Source of the DNA: an uncultured Desulfarculaceae bacterium
Lineage (GTDB): Bacteria > Desulfobacterota > Desulfarculia > Desulfarculales > Desulfarculaceae
Assembly: GCA_937908275.1 (NCBI GenBank)
Contig: CALERA010000250.1
Location: 1 to 8,992 of the forward strand
Length of the DNA stretch: 8,992 nucleotides
Direction of reading: 5' to 3'
Positions within the stretch are counted from its first letter, which is position 1, and each line of letters begins with the position of its first letter. Of this stretch, positions 1 through 6,587 are shown one piece after another. The notes under the pieces were generated by a model, which saw only the letters and a program-made list of their open reading frames with translations, was not told the origin of the DNA and searched no databases. The position numbers and the translations under genes were made by a program.

Positions 1-482
<482 letters not shown>

Positions 483-493
483 GAGCGTGAATC

Positions 494-784
494 ATGGCGC
501 GTAGCCTGCGCAAGGGACCTTTCATCGACGGCCACCTGATCCGCAAGGTTGAGGATGCCCAGTCAACGGGCAGCCGCAAGGTGATCAAGACCTGGAGCCG
601 TCGCTCGACCATCATGCCCGACTTCGTCGGCCTGACCTTCGCCGTGCACAACGGCAAGAAGTTCATCCCGGTCTTCGTGACCGAGAACATGGTGGGCCAC
701 AAGATGGGCGAGTTCGCCCCCACCCGCTCCTTCTTCAGCCACGCCGGCGACAAGAAGGGCAAGGCCAAGGGCGGCAAGAAGTAG
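494..784 (+). CDS. rpsS: 30S ribosomal protein S19
   Basis: S19 sits in the head of the 30S subunit, forms a complex with S13 and contacts the A-site region. The 96-residue product starts MARSLRKGPF and contains the family stretch KKFIPVFVTENMVGHKMGEFAPTR (about residues 55-78). It is a few residues longer than the usual 92-93 because of a Lys/Gly-rich tail ending AKGGKK, which probably contacts rRNA. The ATG is set by AGGAG at 481-485 with an 8-nt spacer; that site overlaps the rplB stop. The gene ends with two adjacent in-frame TAG codons (782-787), and the second one runs into the AGGTGAGG that precedes rplV. Position after rplB and before rplV is the standard S10-cluster order. Confidence 0.98.
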   Translation: MARSLRKGPFIDGHLIRKVEDAQSTGSRKVIKTWSRRSTIMPDFVGLTFAVHNGKKFIPVFVTENMVGHKMGEFAPTRSFFSHAGDKKGKAKGGKK

Positions 785-796
785 TAGGTGAGGGCC

Positions 797-1129
797 ATGG
801 AAGCTGTTGCCAAGGCGAAATACGTGCGCATCTCGGCCCAGAAGGCCCGCTTGGTGGCCGACGCCATCCGCGGCATGAAGGTGTCCGACGCGCTGAACCA
901 GCTCAAGTTCACGCCCAAGAAGGCGGCCGGCCTGTTCCACAAGGTGGTCAGCAGCGCGGTGGCCAACGCCAGCCAGCAGCCCGGCGTGGACGTGGACAAC
1001 CTTTACATCAAAAAGGCCTACGTGGACGAAGGCCCCACCATGAAGCGCTGGCGGGCCCGGGCCATGGGGCGGGCCTTCATTATCCGTAAACGCAGCGCCC
1101 ACCTGACGGTGGTGGTGGACGAGCGTTAG
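797..1129 (+). CDS. rplV: 50S ribosomal protein L22
   Basis: L22 binds all domains of 23S rRNA, and its long beta-hairpin lines the peptide exit tunnel at the constriction site where macrolides bind. The 110-residue product begins MEAVAKAKYVRISAQKARLV, as the family does. The hairpin falls at about residues 80-97, containing MKRWRARAMGRA, and is followed by the C-terminal strand AHLTVVV. I chose the ATG at 797 over an in-frame GTG at 788: it gives the canonical family length and N-terminus, and the AGGTGAGG at 786-793 lies just upstream of it, whereas the GTG lies inside that element. Termination is TAG. The gap to rpsC is 16 nt and contains that gene's ribosome binding site. Confidence 0.97.
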   Translation: MEAVAKAKYVRISAQKARLVADAIRGMKVSDALNQLKFTPKKAAGLFHKVVSSAVANASQQPGVDVDNLYIKKAYVDEGPTMKRWRARAMGRAFIIRKRSAHLTVVVDER

Positions 1130-1131
1130 GC

Positions 1132-1137
1132 AAGGAG
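1132..1137 (+). promoter_or_regulatory. Shine-Dalgarno AAGGAG for rpsC (TTG start)
   Basis: AAGGAG lies 8 nt upstream of the TTG at 1146. It supports that TTG as the true initiation codon of rpsC. Confidence 0.85.
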
Positions 1138-1145
1138 ACGAGGGT

Positions 1146-1805
1146 TTGGGACAGAAGACTCACCCCGTAGGCTTCCGACTGGGCGTCATCCGCTCCTGGG
1201 ATTCCCGCTGGTTCGCGGGCAAGGACTACGCCGCGTTGGTTTATGAGGATCACGTGATCCGCCGGTTCCTGAAGGCCAAGCTGGCCCACGCCGGCATCGC
1301 CAAGATCGAGATCGAGCGCGCGGCGGACAAGGCCAAGATCCGCATCCACACCGCGCGGCCCGGAATTGTCATCGGCAAGAAGGGCGCCGAGATCGAGTCG
1401 GTGAAGAAGGAGCTGGAGAAGAGGATCCACCGCGACGTGATGGTGGACATCCACGAGGTGCGCAAGCCCGAGGTGGAGGCCCAGCTGGTGGCCGAGAACG
1501 TGGTGAGCCAGCTTGAGCGGCGCATCGCCTTCCGCCGGGCCATGAAGCGGGCGGTGACCAGCGCGCTGAAATTCGGGGCCCAGGGCATCCGCATCCAGTG
1601 CTCCGGCCGCCTGGGCGGGGCCGAGATGGCCCGCCGCGAGTGGTACCGCGAGGGTCGGGTGCCGTTGCACACCCTGCGCGCCGACATTGACTACGGCTTC
1701 GCCGAGGCCAAGACCACCTATGGCATCATCGGGGTCAAGGTCCTCATCTTCAAGGGCGAGGTGCTGGACCAGGGTCTGCCGGTTCCGGCGGCGGCCCAGG
1801 CCTAA
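1146..1805 (+). CDS. rpsC: 30S ribosomal protein S3, TTG start
   Basis: S3 is on the solvent side of the 30S head and forms part of the mRNA entry channel with S4 and S5, where it contributes to mRNA unwinding. The product has 219 residues. The N-terminus MGQKTHPVGFRLG is the family signature and is encoded from a TTG codon. A type II KH domain lies at about residues 38-107, with the GxxG loop GKKG at 77-80. The C-terminal domain contains FRRAMKRAV (129-137), whose Arg/Arg/Lys correspond to the helicase residues of E. coli S3, and SGRLGGAEMARREWYREGRVPLHTLRADIDY in its conserved place. The C-terminus is slightly shorter than E. coli S3 (233). The stop is TAA, with an in-frame TAG two codons later (1812-1814) as a backup. 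A TTG start on a highly expressed gene is uncommon, but the strong AAGGAG with an 8-nt spacer backs it. Confidence 0.98.
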   Translation: MGQKTHPVGFRLGVIRSWDSRWFAGKDYAALVYEDHVIRRFLKAKLAHAGIAKIEIERAADKAKIRIHTARPGIVIGKKGAEIESVKKELEKRIHRDVMVDIHEVRKPEVEAQLVAENVVSQLERRIAFRRAMKRAVTSALKFGAQGIRIQCSGRLGGAEMARREWYREGRVPLHTLRADIDYGFAEAKTTYGIIGVKVLIFKGEVLDQGLPVPAAAQA

Positions 1806-1833
1806 ACGGACTAGGTGAAAGGGCGGCATCACC

Positions 1834-2245
<412 letters not shown>

Positions 2246-2256
<11 letters not shown>

Positions 2257-2443
2257 CGAGCTCAAGGAGCTGTCGCTTCAGGAGCTGAACGGCCGCCTGA
2301 AGGACCTTCAGGACGAGCAGTTCAACCTGAACTTCCAGCACGCCACTGGCCAGCTGGAGAATCCGATGCGGCTGCCCCAGACCCGGAAGGACATCGCCCG
2401 GGTGCTGACGGTCATTCGGCAGAAGGAGCTGGCCCAGGCCTAA
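2246..2443 (+). CDS. rpmC: 50S ribosomal protein L29
   Basis: L29 lies at the exit of the nascent peptide tunnel beside L23 and forms part of the docking site for trigger factor and SRP. The 65-residue product has the expected two-helix make-up: MKVSELKELSLQEL at the N-terminus, the central LKDLQDEQFNLNFQHATGQL, and the signature RKDIARVLTVI near residues 47-57. Its ATG lies within rplP, with 11 nt of overlap, and is preceded by AAGGAG (2232-2237) with an 8-nt spacer, so its ribosome binding site is inside the rplP coding sequence. It ends in TAA. A 36-nt gap follows before rpsQ. Confidence 0.97.
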
Positions 2444-2479
2444 GCCCGGCCATAACCATTGCGAAAGAAGAGCGGGTCC

Positions 2480-2743
2480 ATGGCAGAGAAGGATCGCGGA
2501 AACGCCAAGACGCTTACCGGCGTGGTGGTTAGCGACAAGATGGACAAGACGGTGGTGGTGCAGGTGGAGCGCCTGGTCAAACACCCCGTCTACAAGAAGT
2601 ACGTGCGCCGCCGCAACCGGTTCACCGCCCATGACGAGCAGAACGAGTGCCGGGTGGGCGACACCGTGTTGATTCGGCAGAGCCGCCCCCTGAGCCGCAC
2701 CAAGCGTTGGCGGGTCAGCAAGATTCTGGAGCGGGTGGCCTAG
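2480..2743 (+). CDS. rpsQ: 30S ribosomal protein S17
   Basis: S17 is a primary 16S rRNA-binding OB-fold protein of the 30S body. The 87-residue product runs MAEKDRGNAKTLTGVVVSDK, then MDKTVVVQVERLVKHPVYKKYV, and carries the family signature GDTVLIRQSRPLSRTKRW at about 60-77. In that signature the frequent Glu-Thr/Cys pair before RPLS is replaced by Gln-Ser. I chose the ATG at 2480. An in-frame TTG at 2459 would add seven residues but has no purine-rich site in front of it, while AAGAAGAG (about 2465-2472) lies upstream of the ATG. The Shine-Dalgarno match is only moderate, so the start is slightly less certain than for its neighbours. The stop is TAG. This is the last gene of the S10-type block; the spc-type block starts 23 nt later. 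Confidence 0.96.
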   Translation: MAEKDRGNAKTLTGVVVSDKMDKTVVVQVERLVKHPVYKKYVRRRNRFTAHDEQNECRVGDTVLIRQSRPLSRTKRWRVSKILERVA

Positions 2744-2766
2744 GGCCAGATTAAGGAGCATTAGCC

Positions 2767-3135
2767 ATGATCCAGCCAGAGACCAACCTGCTGGCCGCGG
2801 ACAACTCGGGCGCCAAGCGGTTGTACTGCATCAAGGTCTTGGGTGGCAGCCGGCGGCGCTACGCCAGCCTGGGCGACATCATCGTGGTCTCGGTCAAGGA
2901 GGCCCTGCCCAACTCCAAGGTGAAGAAGGGCGACGTGATGAAGGCCGTGGTGGTGCGCACCGCCAAGGAGGTCGCCCGCGCCGACGGCACCTTCATCAAG
3001 TTCGACGATAACTCGGCGGTGCTTATCAACAACGCCCGCGAGCCCATCGGCACCCGCATCTTCGGCCCGGTGGCCCGCGAGCTCAGGGCCCGCAACTTCA
3101 TGAAGATCGTGTCGCTGGCCCCGGAAGTCCTGTAG
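2767..3135 (+). CDS. rplN: 50S ribosomal protein L14
   Basis: L14 is a beta-barrel protein at the subunit interface that forms bridges with the 30S subunit next to L19. The 122-residue length is exactly the near-universal length of the family. It begins MIQPETNLLAADNSGAKRLY and contains ADGTFIKFDDNSAVLIN (about residues 72-88) followed by EPIGTRIFGPVARELR. The start is well supported by AAGGAG (2753-2758) with an 8-nt spacer. The TAG stop (3133-3135) overlaps the AGGTGG used by rplX. In E. coli this gene opens the spc operon. Here only 23 nt separate it from rpsQ and I see no convincing promoter in them, so continued transcription from the S10 block is likely. Confidence 0.98.
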   Translation: MIQPETNLLAADNSGAKRLYCIKVLGGSRRRYASLGDIIVVSVKEALPNSKVKKGDVMKAVVVRTAKEVARADGTFIKFDDNSAVLINNAREPIGTRIFGPVARELRARNFMKIVSLAPEVL

Positions 3136-3144
3136 GTGGCAGCC

Positions 3145-3462
3145 ATGAAGCTCAAGATCAAGAAAAACGACCGCGTGATGGTCATCGCCGGCCGTGAAAA
3201 GGGCAAGATCGGCAAGGTCCTGAAGGTCATCCCCGAGAAGGACCGCGCCATCGTCGAAAAAATCAACATGGTGAAGCGCCACACCCGGCCCAACCAAAAG
3301 GGCCAGGGCGGCATCATCGAGAAGGAGGCCCCCATCACCCTGAGCAACCTCATGGTGATGTGCGGCAAGTGCAACCAGGCGGTGCGGGTCGGGGCCAAGG
3401 CCCTGGAGGACGGCCGCTCGGTGCGGGTCTGCAAGAAGTGCGGCCAGGAGCTGGAGGCCTAG
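3145..3462 (+). CDS. rplX: 50S ribosomal protein L24, zinc-ribbon form
   Basis: L24 is an assembly-initiator protein of the 50S subunit that binds the 5' part of 23S rRNA and lies near the tunnel exit. The 105-residue product has an N-terminal KOW domain (KIKKNDRVMVIAGREKGKIGKVLKV, about residues 4-28). The C-terminal part contains two CxxC pairs, Cys73/Cys76 (CGKC) and Cys96/Cys99 (CKKC), which look like a zinc ribbon; many other L24 proteins have lost these cysteines. I chose the ATG at 3145 over the in-frame GTG at 3136, because AGGTGG (3134-3139) precedes it with suitable spacing and the N-terminus matches the family. The stop is TAG. A 74-nt gap containing an inverted repeat follows, an unusually long spacer for this cluster. 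Confidence 0.97.
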   Translation: MKLKIKKNDRVMVIAGREKGKIGKVLKVIPEKDRAIVEKINMVKRHTRPNQKGQGGIIEKEAPITLSNLMVMCGKCNQAVRVGAKALEDGRSVRVCKKCGQELEA

Positions 3463-3494
3463 GCGGCCCCCAGAGACCGGCCTAGCGTGGGACG

Positions 3495-3514
3495 AGCCGC
3501 GAGGGCTCGCGGCT
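3495..3514 (+). promoter_or_regulatory. Perfect inverted repeat (hairpin) in the rplX-rplE spacer
   Basis: Bases 3495-3503 (AGCCGCGAG) are exactly complementary to 3506-3514 (CTCGCGGCT), separated by GG. In RNA this would fold as an 8-bp GC-rich stem with a 4-nt loop. It lies 22 nt before the rplE ATG. AGCG (3484-3487) and CGCT (3529-3532) could pair outside it and place the rplE Shine-Dalgarno GGAAAG (3523-3528) in the enclosed loop. There is no U-run after the stem, so it does not look like an intrinsic terminator. Its place matches that of the S8 repressor site in the E. coli spc mRNA. I see no clear copy of the S8-binding core, so a regulatory role is an inference. Confidence 0.55.
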
Positions 3515-3536
3515 TCAACGACGGAAAGCGCTGACA

Positions 3537-4202
3537 ATGGCAGAGAAGAAGAAAACCGACGCCAAGCCGGCGGCCCCCAAGAAGGGCGCCGACAAGAAGG
3601 CTGGGGCGGGCAAGGCGGAGGCCAAGCCGGCCTCCGAGAAGAAAGTCGCGGCCCTGAAGGGCACTCCGCGCCTGCGCGAGGTGTATTTCAAGGAAGTGGC
3701 GCCCCAGCTCAGGGAACGTTTCGCCTACGAGAACGTGAACCAGGTGCCCAAGATCGTGAAGGTCACCTTGAACATGGGCGTGGGCGAGGCCATCCAGAAC
3801 ATCAAGGTTCTGGACCAGGCCGCCGAGGAATTGACCCTCATCGCCGGGCAGAAGGCGCTGGTCAACCGGGCCAAGCGCTCCATCGCCGCCTTCAAGCTGC
3901 GCGAGGGGATGCCAATCGGAACCAGCGTGACGCTGCGCTCCGACCGGATGTGGTACTTCTTGGACAAGCTCATGCACGTGGCGCTGCCGCGCGTGCGCGA
4001 CTTCCGGGGCGTCAGCGCCAAGGCCTTCGACGGCCGCGGCAACTACACCCTGGGCATCCGCGAGCACATCATCTTTCCCGAGATCGACTACGACAAGATC
4101 GAGAAGGTCAAGGGGATGAACATCACCATCGTTACCACGGCCAAGACCGATGAGGAAGGGCGCACCATGCTTGCCATGCTGGGCATGCCCTTCCGGTCCT
4201 AG
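3537..4202 (+). CDS. rplE: 50S ribosomal protein L5 with Lys/Ala-rich N-terminal extension
   Basis: L5 binds 5S rRNA with L18 and places it in the central protuberance, where it also contacts P-site tRNA and S13. The conserved protein begins near residue 44 (TPRLREVYFKEVAPQL) and contains NQVPKIVKVTLNMGVGEA (about 68-85), the SIAAFKLREGMPIG segment (115-128) and DFRGVSAKAFDGRGNYTLGI (155-174). Total length is 221 residues against about 179 in E. coli. The surplus is an N-terminal stretch of about 42 residues in which 25 of the first 41 are Lys or Ala, with AKPA repeats, resembling a basic histone-H1-like tail. The ATG at 3537 is backed by GGAAAG (3523-3528). No ATG or well-supported GTG lies near the conserved start, and the extension has the same GC-rich third-position bias as the core, so it appears to be translated. 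The stop is TAG. Confidence 0.97.
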   Translation: MAEKKKTDAKPAAPKKGADKKAGAGKAEAKPASEKKVAALKGTPRLREVYFKEVAPQLRERFAYENVNQVPKIVKVTLNMGVGEAIQNIKVLDQAAEELTLIAGQKALVNRAKRSIAAFKLREGMPIGTSVTLRSDRMWYFLDKLMHVALPRVRDFRGVSAKAFDGRGNYTLGIREHIIFPEIDYDKIEKVKGMNITIVTTAKTDEEGRTMLAMLGMPFRS

Positions 4203-4213
4203 GCTATAGCTTC

Positions 4214-4218
4214 GGAGG
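4214..4218 (+). promoter_or_regulatory. Shine-Dalgarno GGAGG deciding the rpsN GTG start
   Basis: GGAGG at 4214-4218 is 3 nt from the GTG at 4222, too close for normal initiation, but 9 nt from the in-frame GTG at 4228. It therefore selects the second GTG, which also yields exactly the standard protein length. Confidence 0.8.
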
Positions 4219-4227
4219 CGTGTGAAC

Positions 4228-4413
4228 GTGGCCACTAAGGCGATGATGAACAAGGCCAAGGCCAAGCCCAAGTTCAAGGTGCGGTCTTACACCCGGTGCC
4301 CGATCTGCGGCAGGCCCCGCGCTTTTATCCGCAAGTTCGGCATCTGCCGCATTTGCTTCCGGAATATGTCGCTCAAGGGCGAGATCCCCGGCGTGATCAA
4401 GTCCAGTTGGTAG
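4228..4413 (+). CDS. rpsN: 30S ribosomal protein S14, type Z (zinc-binding), GTG start
   Basis: S14 is a late-binding protein of the 30S head, next to S3 and S10. This is the short zinc form. It has 61 residues, the family's standard length, with Cys24/Cys27 (CPIC) and Cys40/Cys43 (CRIC) forming the four-cysteine zinc site. The typical sequence RPRAFIRKFGICRICFR and the C-terminus GEIPGVIKSSW are present. I chose the GTG at 4228, based on GGAGG with a 9-nt spacer and on the length; a GTG at 4222 and an ATG at 4243 are in frame but fit less well. The gene lies between rplE and rpsH as usual. It ends TAG, followed two codons later by another in-frame TAG, and the stop is merged with the AGGAG used by rpsH. 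The longer, zinc-independent form of S14 seen in E. coli is absent from this window. Confidence 0.97.
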   Translation: MATKAMMNKAKAKPKFKVRSYTRCPICGRPRAFIRKFGICRICFRNMSLKGEIPGVIKSSW

Positions 4414-4423
4414 GAGTAGGGCC

Positions 4424-4819
4424 ATGTCTTTAGCCGATCCCATTGCCGACATGATCACCCGTCTGCGCAACGCCATCTTGGCGCGGCACAGCGAGGTGGC
4501 GATGCCCAACTCCAAGCTGAAGGTGGCTATCTGCCGGGTGCTCAAGGAGGAGGGCTACATCCTCGATTACGGCACGGAGCCCGACAGCCGTCAGGGCGTC
4601 CTGCGGGTGCAGCTCAAATACCAGGGCAACCGTCCGGTGATCGAGGGGCTGAAGCGGGTGAGCAAGCCCAGCCGCCGTGTCTACGTGGGTCATGACGAGA
4701 TCCCGCGCGTGATGAGCGGTCTTGGCATCAACATCCTTTCCACCCCCCAGGGCGTGATCAGCGACCGCCAGGCCCGCCGCGACAAGGTCGGCGGCGAGGT
4801 GGTCTGCTCGGTCTGGTAG
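4424..4819 (+). CDS. rpsH: 30S ribosomal protein S8
   Basis: S8 is a primary 16S rRNA-binding protein that organises the central domain. In E. coli it also represses its own operon by binding the spc mRNA at rplE. The 131-residue product starts MSLADPIADMITRLRNA and has the VYVGHDEIPRVMSGLGINILSTPQGV segment (about 87-111). It ends with the family motif VGGEVVCSVW, which corresponds to the rRNA-binding C-terminal domain. The ATG is set by AGGAG (4412-4416), embedded in the rpsN stop, with a 7-nt spacer, indicating coupled translation. The stop is TAG. If autoregulation like that of E. coli exists here, the hairpin before rplE is the natural place to look; this is an inference. Confidence 0.98.
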   Translation: MSLADPIADMITRLRNAILARHSEVAMPNSKLKVAICRVLKEEGYILDYGTEPDSRQGVLRVQLKYQGNRPVIEGLKRVSKPSRRVYVGHDEIPRVMSGLGINILSTPQGVISDRQARRDKVGGEVVCSVW

Positions 4820-4838
4820 GGGCGAGGAGAAATCAGCC

Positions 4839-5378
4839 ATGAGCCGCATAGGTAAACTTCCCATCGCCTTGCCCTCCGGGGTCGAGGTGTCCATCACGGA
4901 GCAGGAGGTGGTGGTCAAGGGCCCCAAGGGCACCCTGAGCCGCCAGTTCCACCCCATGGTGCTGATCGAGCGCGAGGAGAACGCCCTGCGCGTGAAGCCC
5001 CAGGACCAGAGCCAGCAGGCCCGGGCCCTGTGGGGCCTGAGCCGGAGCCTGCTGAACAACATGGTGGTGGGCGTGAGCACCGGCTTCACCAAGGTGCTGG
5101 AGATCATCGGCGTGGGCTACAAGGCCGAGATGGACGGCAGCACCCTGAAACTGGCCCTGGGCTTCAGCCATCCGGTGATCTTCCCCCTGCCCGAGGGCAT
5201 CAGCGGGTCGGTGGAGAAAAACACCATAGTCACGCTCACCGGCTACGACAAGGAGCTGTTGGGCCAGGTCTGCGCCAATCTGCGGCGCTATCGTCCGCCG
5301 GAGCCCTACAAGGGCAAGGGCATCAAGTTCCAGGGCGAGGTCATCCGGCGCAAGGTCGGCAAGGCCGGCGTCAAGTAG
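4839..5378 (+). CDS. rplF: 50S ribosomal protein L6
   Basis: L6 binds 23S rRNA near the sarcin-ricin loop and the factor-binding region. The 179-residue product has the usual pair of related domains. The N-terminus is MSRIGKLPIALPSGVEV, followed by VVVKGPKGTLSRQF (about 24-37), GFTKVLEIIGVGYKAEM at the domain junction (about 82-98), and the bacterial signature PEPYKGKGIKF (154-164) near the C-terminus. The ATG is supported by AGGAG (4825-4829) with a 9-nt spacer. The stop is TAG. Long open frames on the opposite strand across this gene are shadows of its GC-rich codon use. Confidence 0.98.
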   Translation: MSRIGKLPIALPSGVEVSITEQEVVVKGPKGTLSRQFHPMVLIEREENALRVKPQDQSQQARALWGLSRSLLNNMVVGVSTGFTKVLEIIGVGYKAEMDGSTLKLALGFSHPVIFPLPEGISGSVEKNTIVTLTGYDKELLGQVCANLRRYRPPEPYKGKGIKFQGEVIRRKVGKAGVK

Positions 5379-5393
5379 GGATGAAGGTGCAGC

Positions 5394-5762
5394 ATGGGTA
5401 AGACCAATCCCTCCAAGGTGGCCTGGGCCGCGCGCAAGGCCAGGGTGCGCCGCAAGATCCGCGGCACCGCCGAGCGCCCCCGGCTCACGGTGTACCGCTC
5501 GCTTAACAACATGTACGCCCAGGTGGTCGACGACGACCAGGGCCAGACCTTGGCCGCGGTGAGCAGCCTGATCCCGACCATCAAGAACGAGGCCGGGCAC
5601 AAGGGCAACATCGCCACCGCCAAGAAGGTCGGCGCGGCCATCGCCCAGGCCTGTCTGGCCAAGGGCATCGGCCGGGTGGTCTTCGATCGCAACGGCTACC
5701 TCTACCATGGCCGGGTGAAAGCCCTGGCCGAGGCGGCCCGCGAGGCTGGCCTGGAGTTCTAG
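5394..5762 (+). CDS. rplR: 50S ribosomal protein L18
   Basis: L18 binds 5S rRNA and, with L5, joins it to the 50S central protuberance. The 122-residue product has a basic N-terminal region (WAARKARVRRKIRG, about residues 11-24) that contacts 5S rRNA. The core follows with RPRLTVYRSLNNMYAQVVDD (28-47), the helix NIATAKKVGAAIAQACLAKGI, VVFDRNGYLYHGRVKALAEAAREAGLEF and the end of the protein, all as in the family. AAGGTG (5384-5389) precedes the ATG by 4 nt. The stop is TAG. A 63-nt spacer follows before rpsE, the second longest gap between ribosomal protein genes here. Confidence 0.98.
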   Translation: MGKTNPSKVAWAARKARVRRKIRGTAERPRLTVYRSLNNMYAQVVDDDQGQTLAAVSSLIPTIKNEAGHKGNIATAKKVGAAIAQACLAKGIGRVVFDRNGYLYHGRVKALAEAAREAGLEF

Positions 5763-5765
5763 GGG

Positions 5766-5779
5766 CCGGCCCAGGCCGG
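5766..5779 (+). promoter_or_regulatory. Short GC hairpin in the rplR-rpsE spacer
   Basis: CCGGC (5766-5770) and GCCGG (5775-5779) can pair around a 4-nt loop CCAG. They are followed by the A/T-rich stretch AAATTATTCT (5780-5789), which is conspicuous in this GC-rich window. A second weak pairing, CTGG 5788-5791 with CCAG 5806-5809, is possible. There is no T-run, so it is not a canonical terminator, and I could not find a -35/-10 pair with correct spacing. The role is unknown; it could be a chance structure or an mRNA processing site. Confidence 0.3.
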
Positions 5780-5812
5780 AAATTATTCTGGCGATAGCGT
5801 CAATACCAGGTG

Positions 5813-5817
5813 AAGGA
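5813..5817 (+). promoter_or_regulatory. Shine-Dalgarno AAGGA for rpsE (TTG start)
   Basis: AAGGA ends 8 nt before the TTG at 5826, supporting this TTG as the rpsE start. Confidence 0.75.
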
Positions 5818-5825
5818 ATAGAGCC

Positions 5826-6359
5826 TTGCTGGAGAAACGCAGCAGACCGAGACGTGAGGGGCTGGAGACCGACGAGTTCCAGCTGATCGATAAGGTCGTC
5901 TACATCAACCGCGTGGCCAAGGTGGTCAAGGGCGGCCGGCGCTTCAGCTTCTCGGCCGTGGTGGTGGTCGGCGACGGACAGGGCAGCGTGGGCGCCGGCC
6001 TGGGCAAGGCCAACGAGGTGCCGGAGGCCATCCGCAAAGGCATCGAGAAGGCCAAGCGGGACATGAAGCCGGTGCCGCTGGTGCAGGGCAGCATTCCGCA
6101 CCAGATCCAGGGCGAGTTCGGCGCGGGCCGGGTGCTCCTGAAGCCCGCCGCCCCGGGCACCGGCGTCATCGCCGGCGGCGCGGTGCGCGCGGTGCTGGAG
6201 GCGGCCGGGGTCACCGACATCCTGACCAAGTGCCTGGGCACCAACAACGCCCACAACGTGGTCAAGGCCACCCTGGAGGGGCTGCGTCGCCTCAAGAGCG
6301 TGGACGTCGTGGCCAAGAAGCGCGACATGGCCTTGGCCGAGGTTCGGGTCCAGGCCTGA
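5826..6359 (+). CDS. rpsE: 30S ribosomal protein S5, TTG start
   Basis: S5 lies on the back of the 30S subunit near the mRNA entry channel and influences decoding accuracy. Changes in its N-terminal loop confer spectinomycin resistance in other bacteria. The 177-residue product has the double-stranded-RNA-binding-like N-terminal domain, with INRVAKVVKGGRRFSFSAVVVVGDG (about 27-51; the loop VKGGRR is normal) and GAGLGKANEVPEAIRKGIEKA. The C-terminal domain contains FGAGRVLLKPAAPGTGVIAGG and DILTKCLGTNNAHNVVKAT. It is about ten residues longer than E. coli S5. Initiation is at a TTG with AAGGA 8 nt upstream. No ATG occurs before the conserved domain, so the TTG is the best choice. It is the only gene in the window that ends in TGA. 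Confidence 0.97.
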   Translation: MLEKRSRPRREGLETDEFQLIDKVVYINRVAKVVKGGRRFSFSAVVVVGDGQGSVGAGLGKANEVPEAIRKGIEKAKRDMKPVPLVQGSIPHQIQGEFGAGRVLLKPAAPGTGVIAGGAVRAVLEAAGVTDILTKCLGTNNAHNVVKATLEGLRRLKSVDVVAKKRDMALAEVRVQA

Positions 6360-6391
6360 AACCGGCGCGGCCGACGATAGGGATGCATACC

Positions 6392-6574
6392 ATGGCTGAC
6401 AAAGTGCAGGTCAAGCTGGTCCGGAGCGGCATCGGCCGCCCCCAGACCCACAAGGACACCCTGCGGGGCCTGGGTCTGACCAAGCTCAACAAGGTGGTCA
6501 CCCTGGAGGACACCCCTTCCGTCCGGGGCATGATTAACAAGGTTTCGCACCTGGTCCAGGTGCTGGAAGACTAG
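6392..6574 (+). CDS. rpmD: 50S ribosomal protein L30
   Basis: L30 is a small 23S rRNA-binding protein of the 50S subunit. The product from the ATG at 6392 has 60 residues, the normal bacterial length. It carries the family pattern VQVKLVRSGIGRPQTHKDTLRGLGL, then KLNKVVTLEDTPSVRGMINKVSHLVQVLED. An in-frame ATG at 6383 would add three residues, but the Shine-Dalgarno AGGGA (6379-6383) overlaps it and stands 8 nt before the second ATG, so 6392 is preferred. The stop is TAG. A longer reading that continues upstream through the end of rpsE is only the open frame, not a gene. Confidence 0.97.
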   Translation: MADKVQVKLVRSGIGRPQTHKDTLRGLGLTKLNKVVTLEDTPSVRGMINKVSHLVQVLED

Positions 6575-6587
6575 GGCAGGTGCTGCG

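Noticed and set aside
788..796. GTG at 788 as the start of rplV
   Set aside because: The GTG lies within the Shine-Dalgarno region itself. The ATG at 797 gives the canonical 110-residue L22.
2459..2479. TTG at 2459 as the start of rpsQ, adding seven residues (MRKKSGS)
   Set aside because: It has no ribosome binding site, and the ATG at 2480 gives the normal S17 length and N-terminus.
3495..3514. Hairpin before rplE as a rho-independent terminator
   Set aside because: The stem is followed by TCAACG with no T-run, and essential co-regulated genes continue immediately after it.
5784..5789. TATTCT as a -10 promoter element before rpsE
   Set aside because: No -35-like hexamer is present about 17 bp upstream, where the sequence is GC-rich. 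A single loose hexamer is not adequate support.
4833..6254. 473-codon open frame on the - strand opposite rplF, rplR and rpsE
   Set aside because: It is a shadow of the codon bias of the + strand genes: low-complexity translation, spans gene boundaries and has no recognisable motif.
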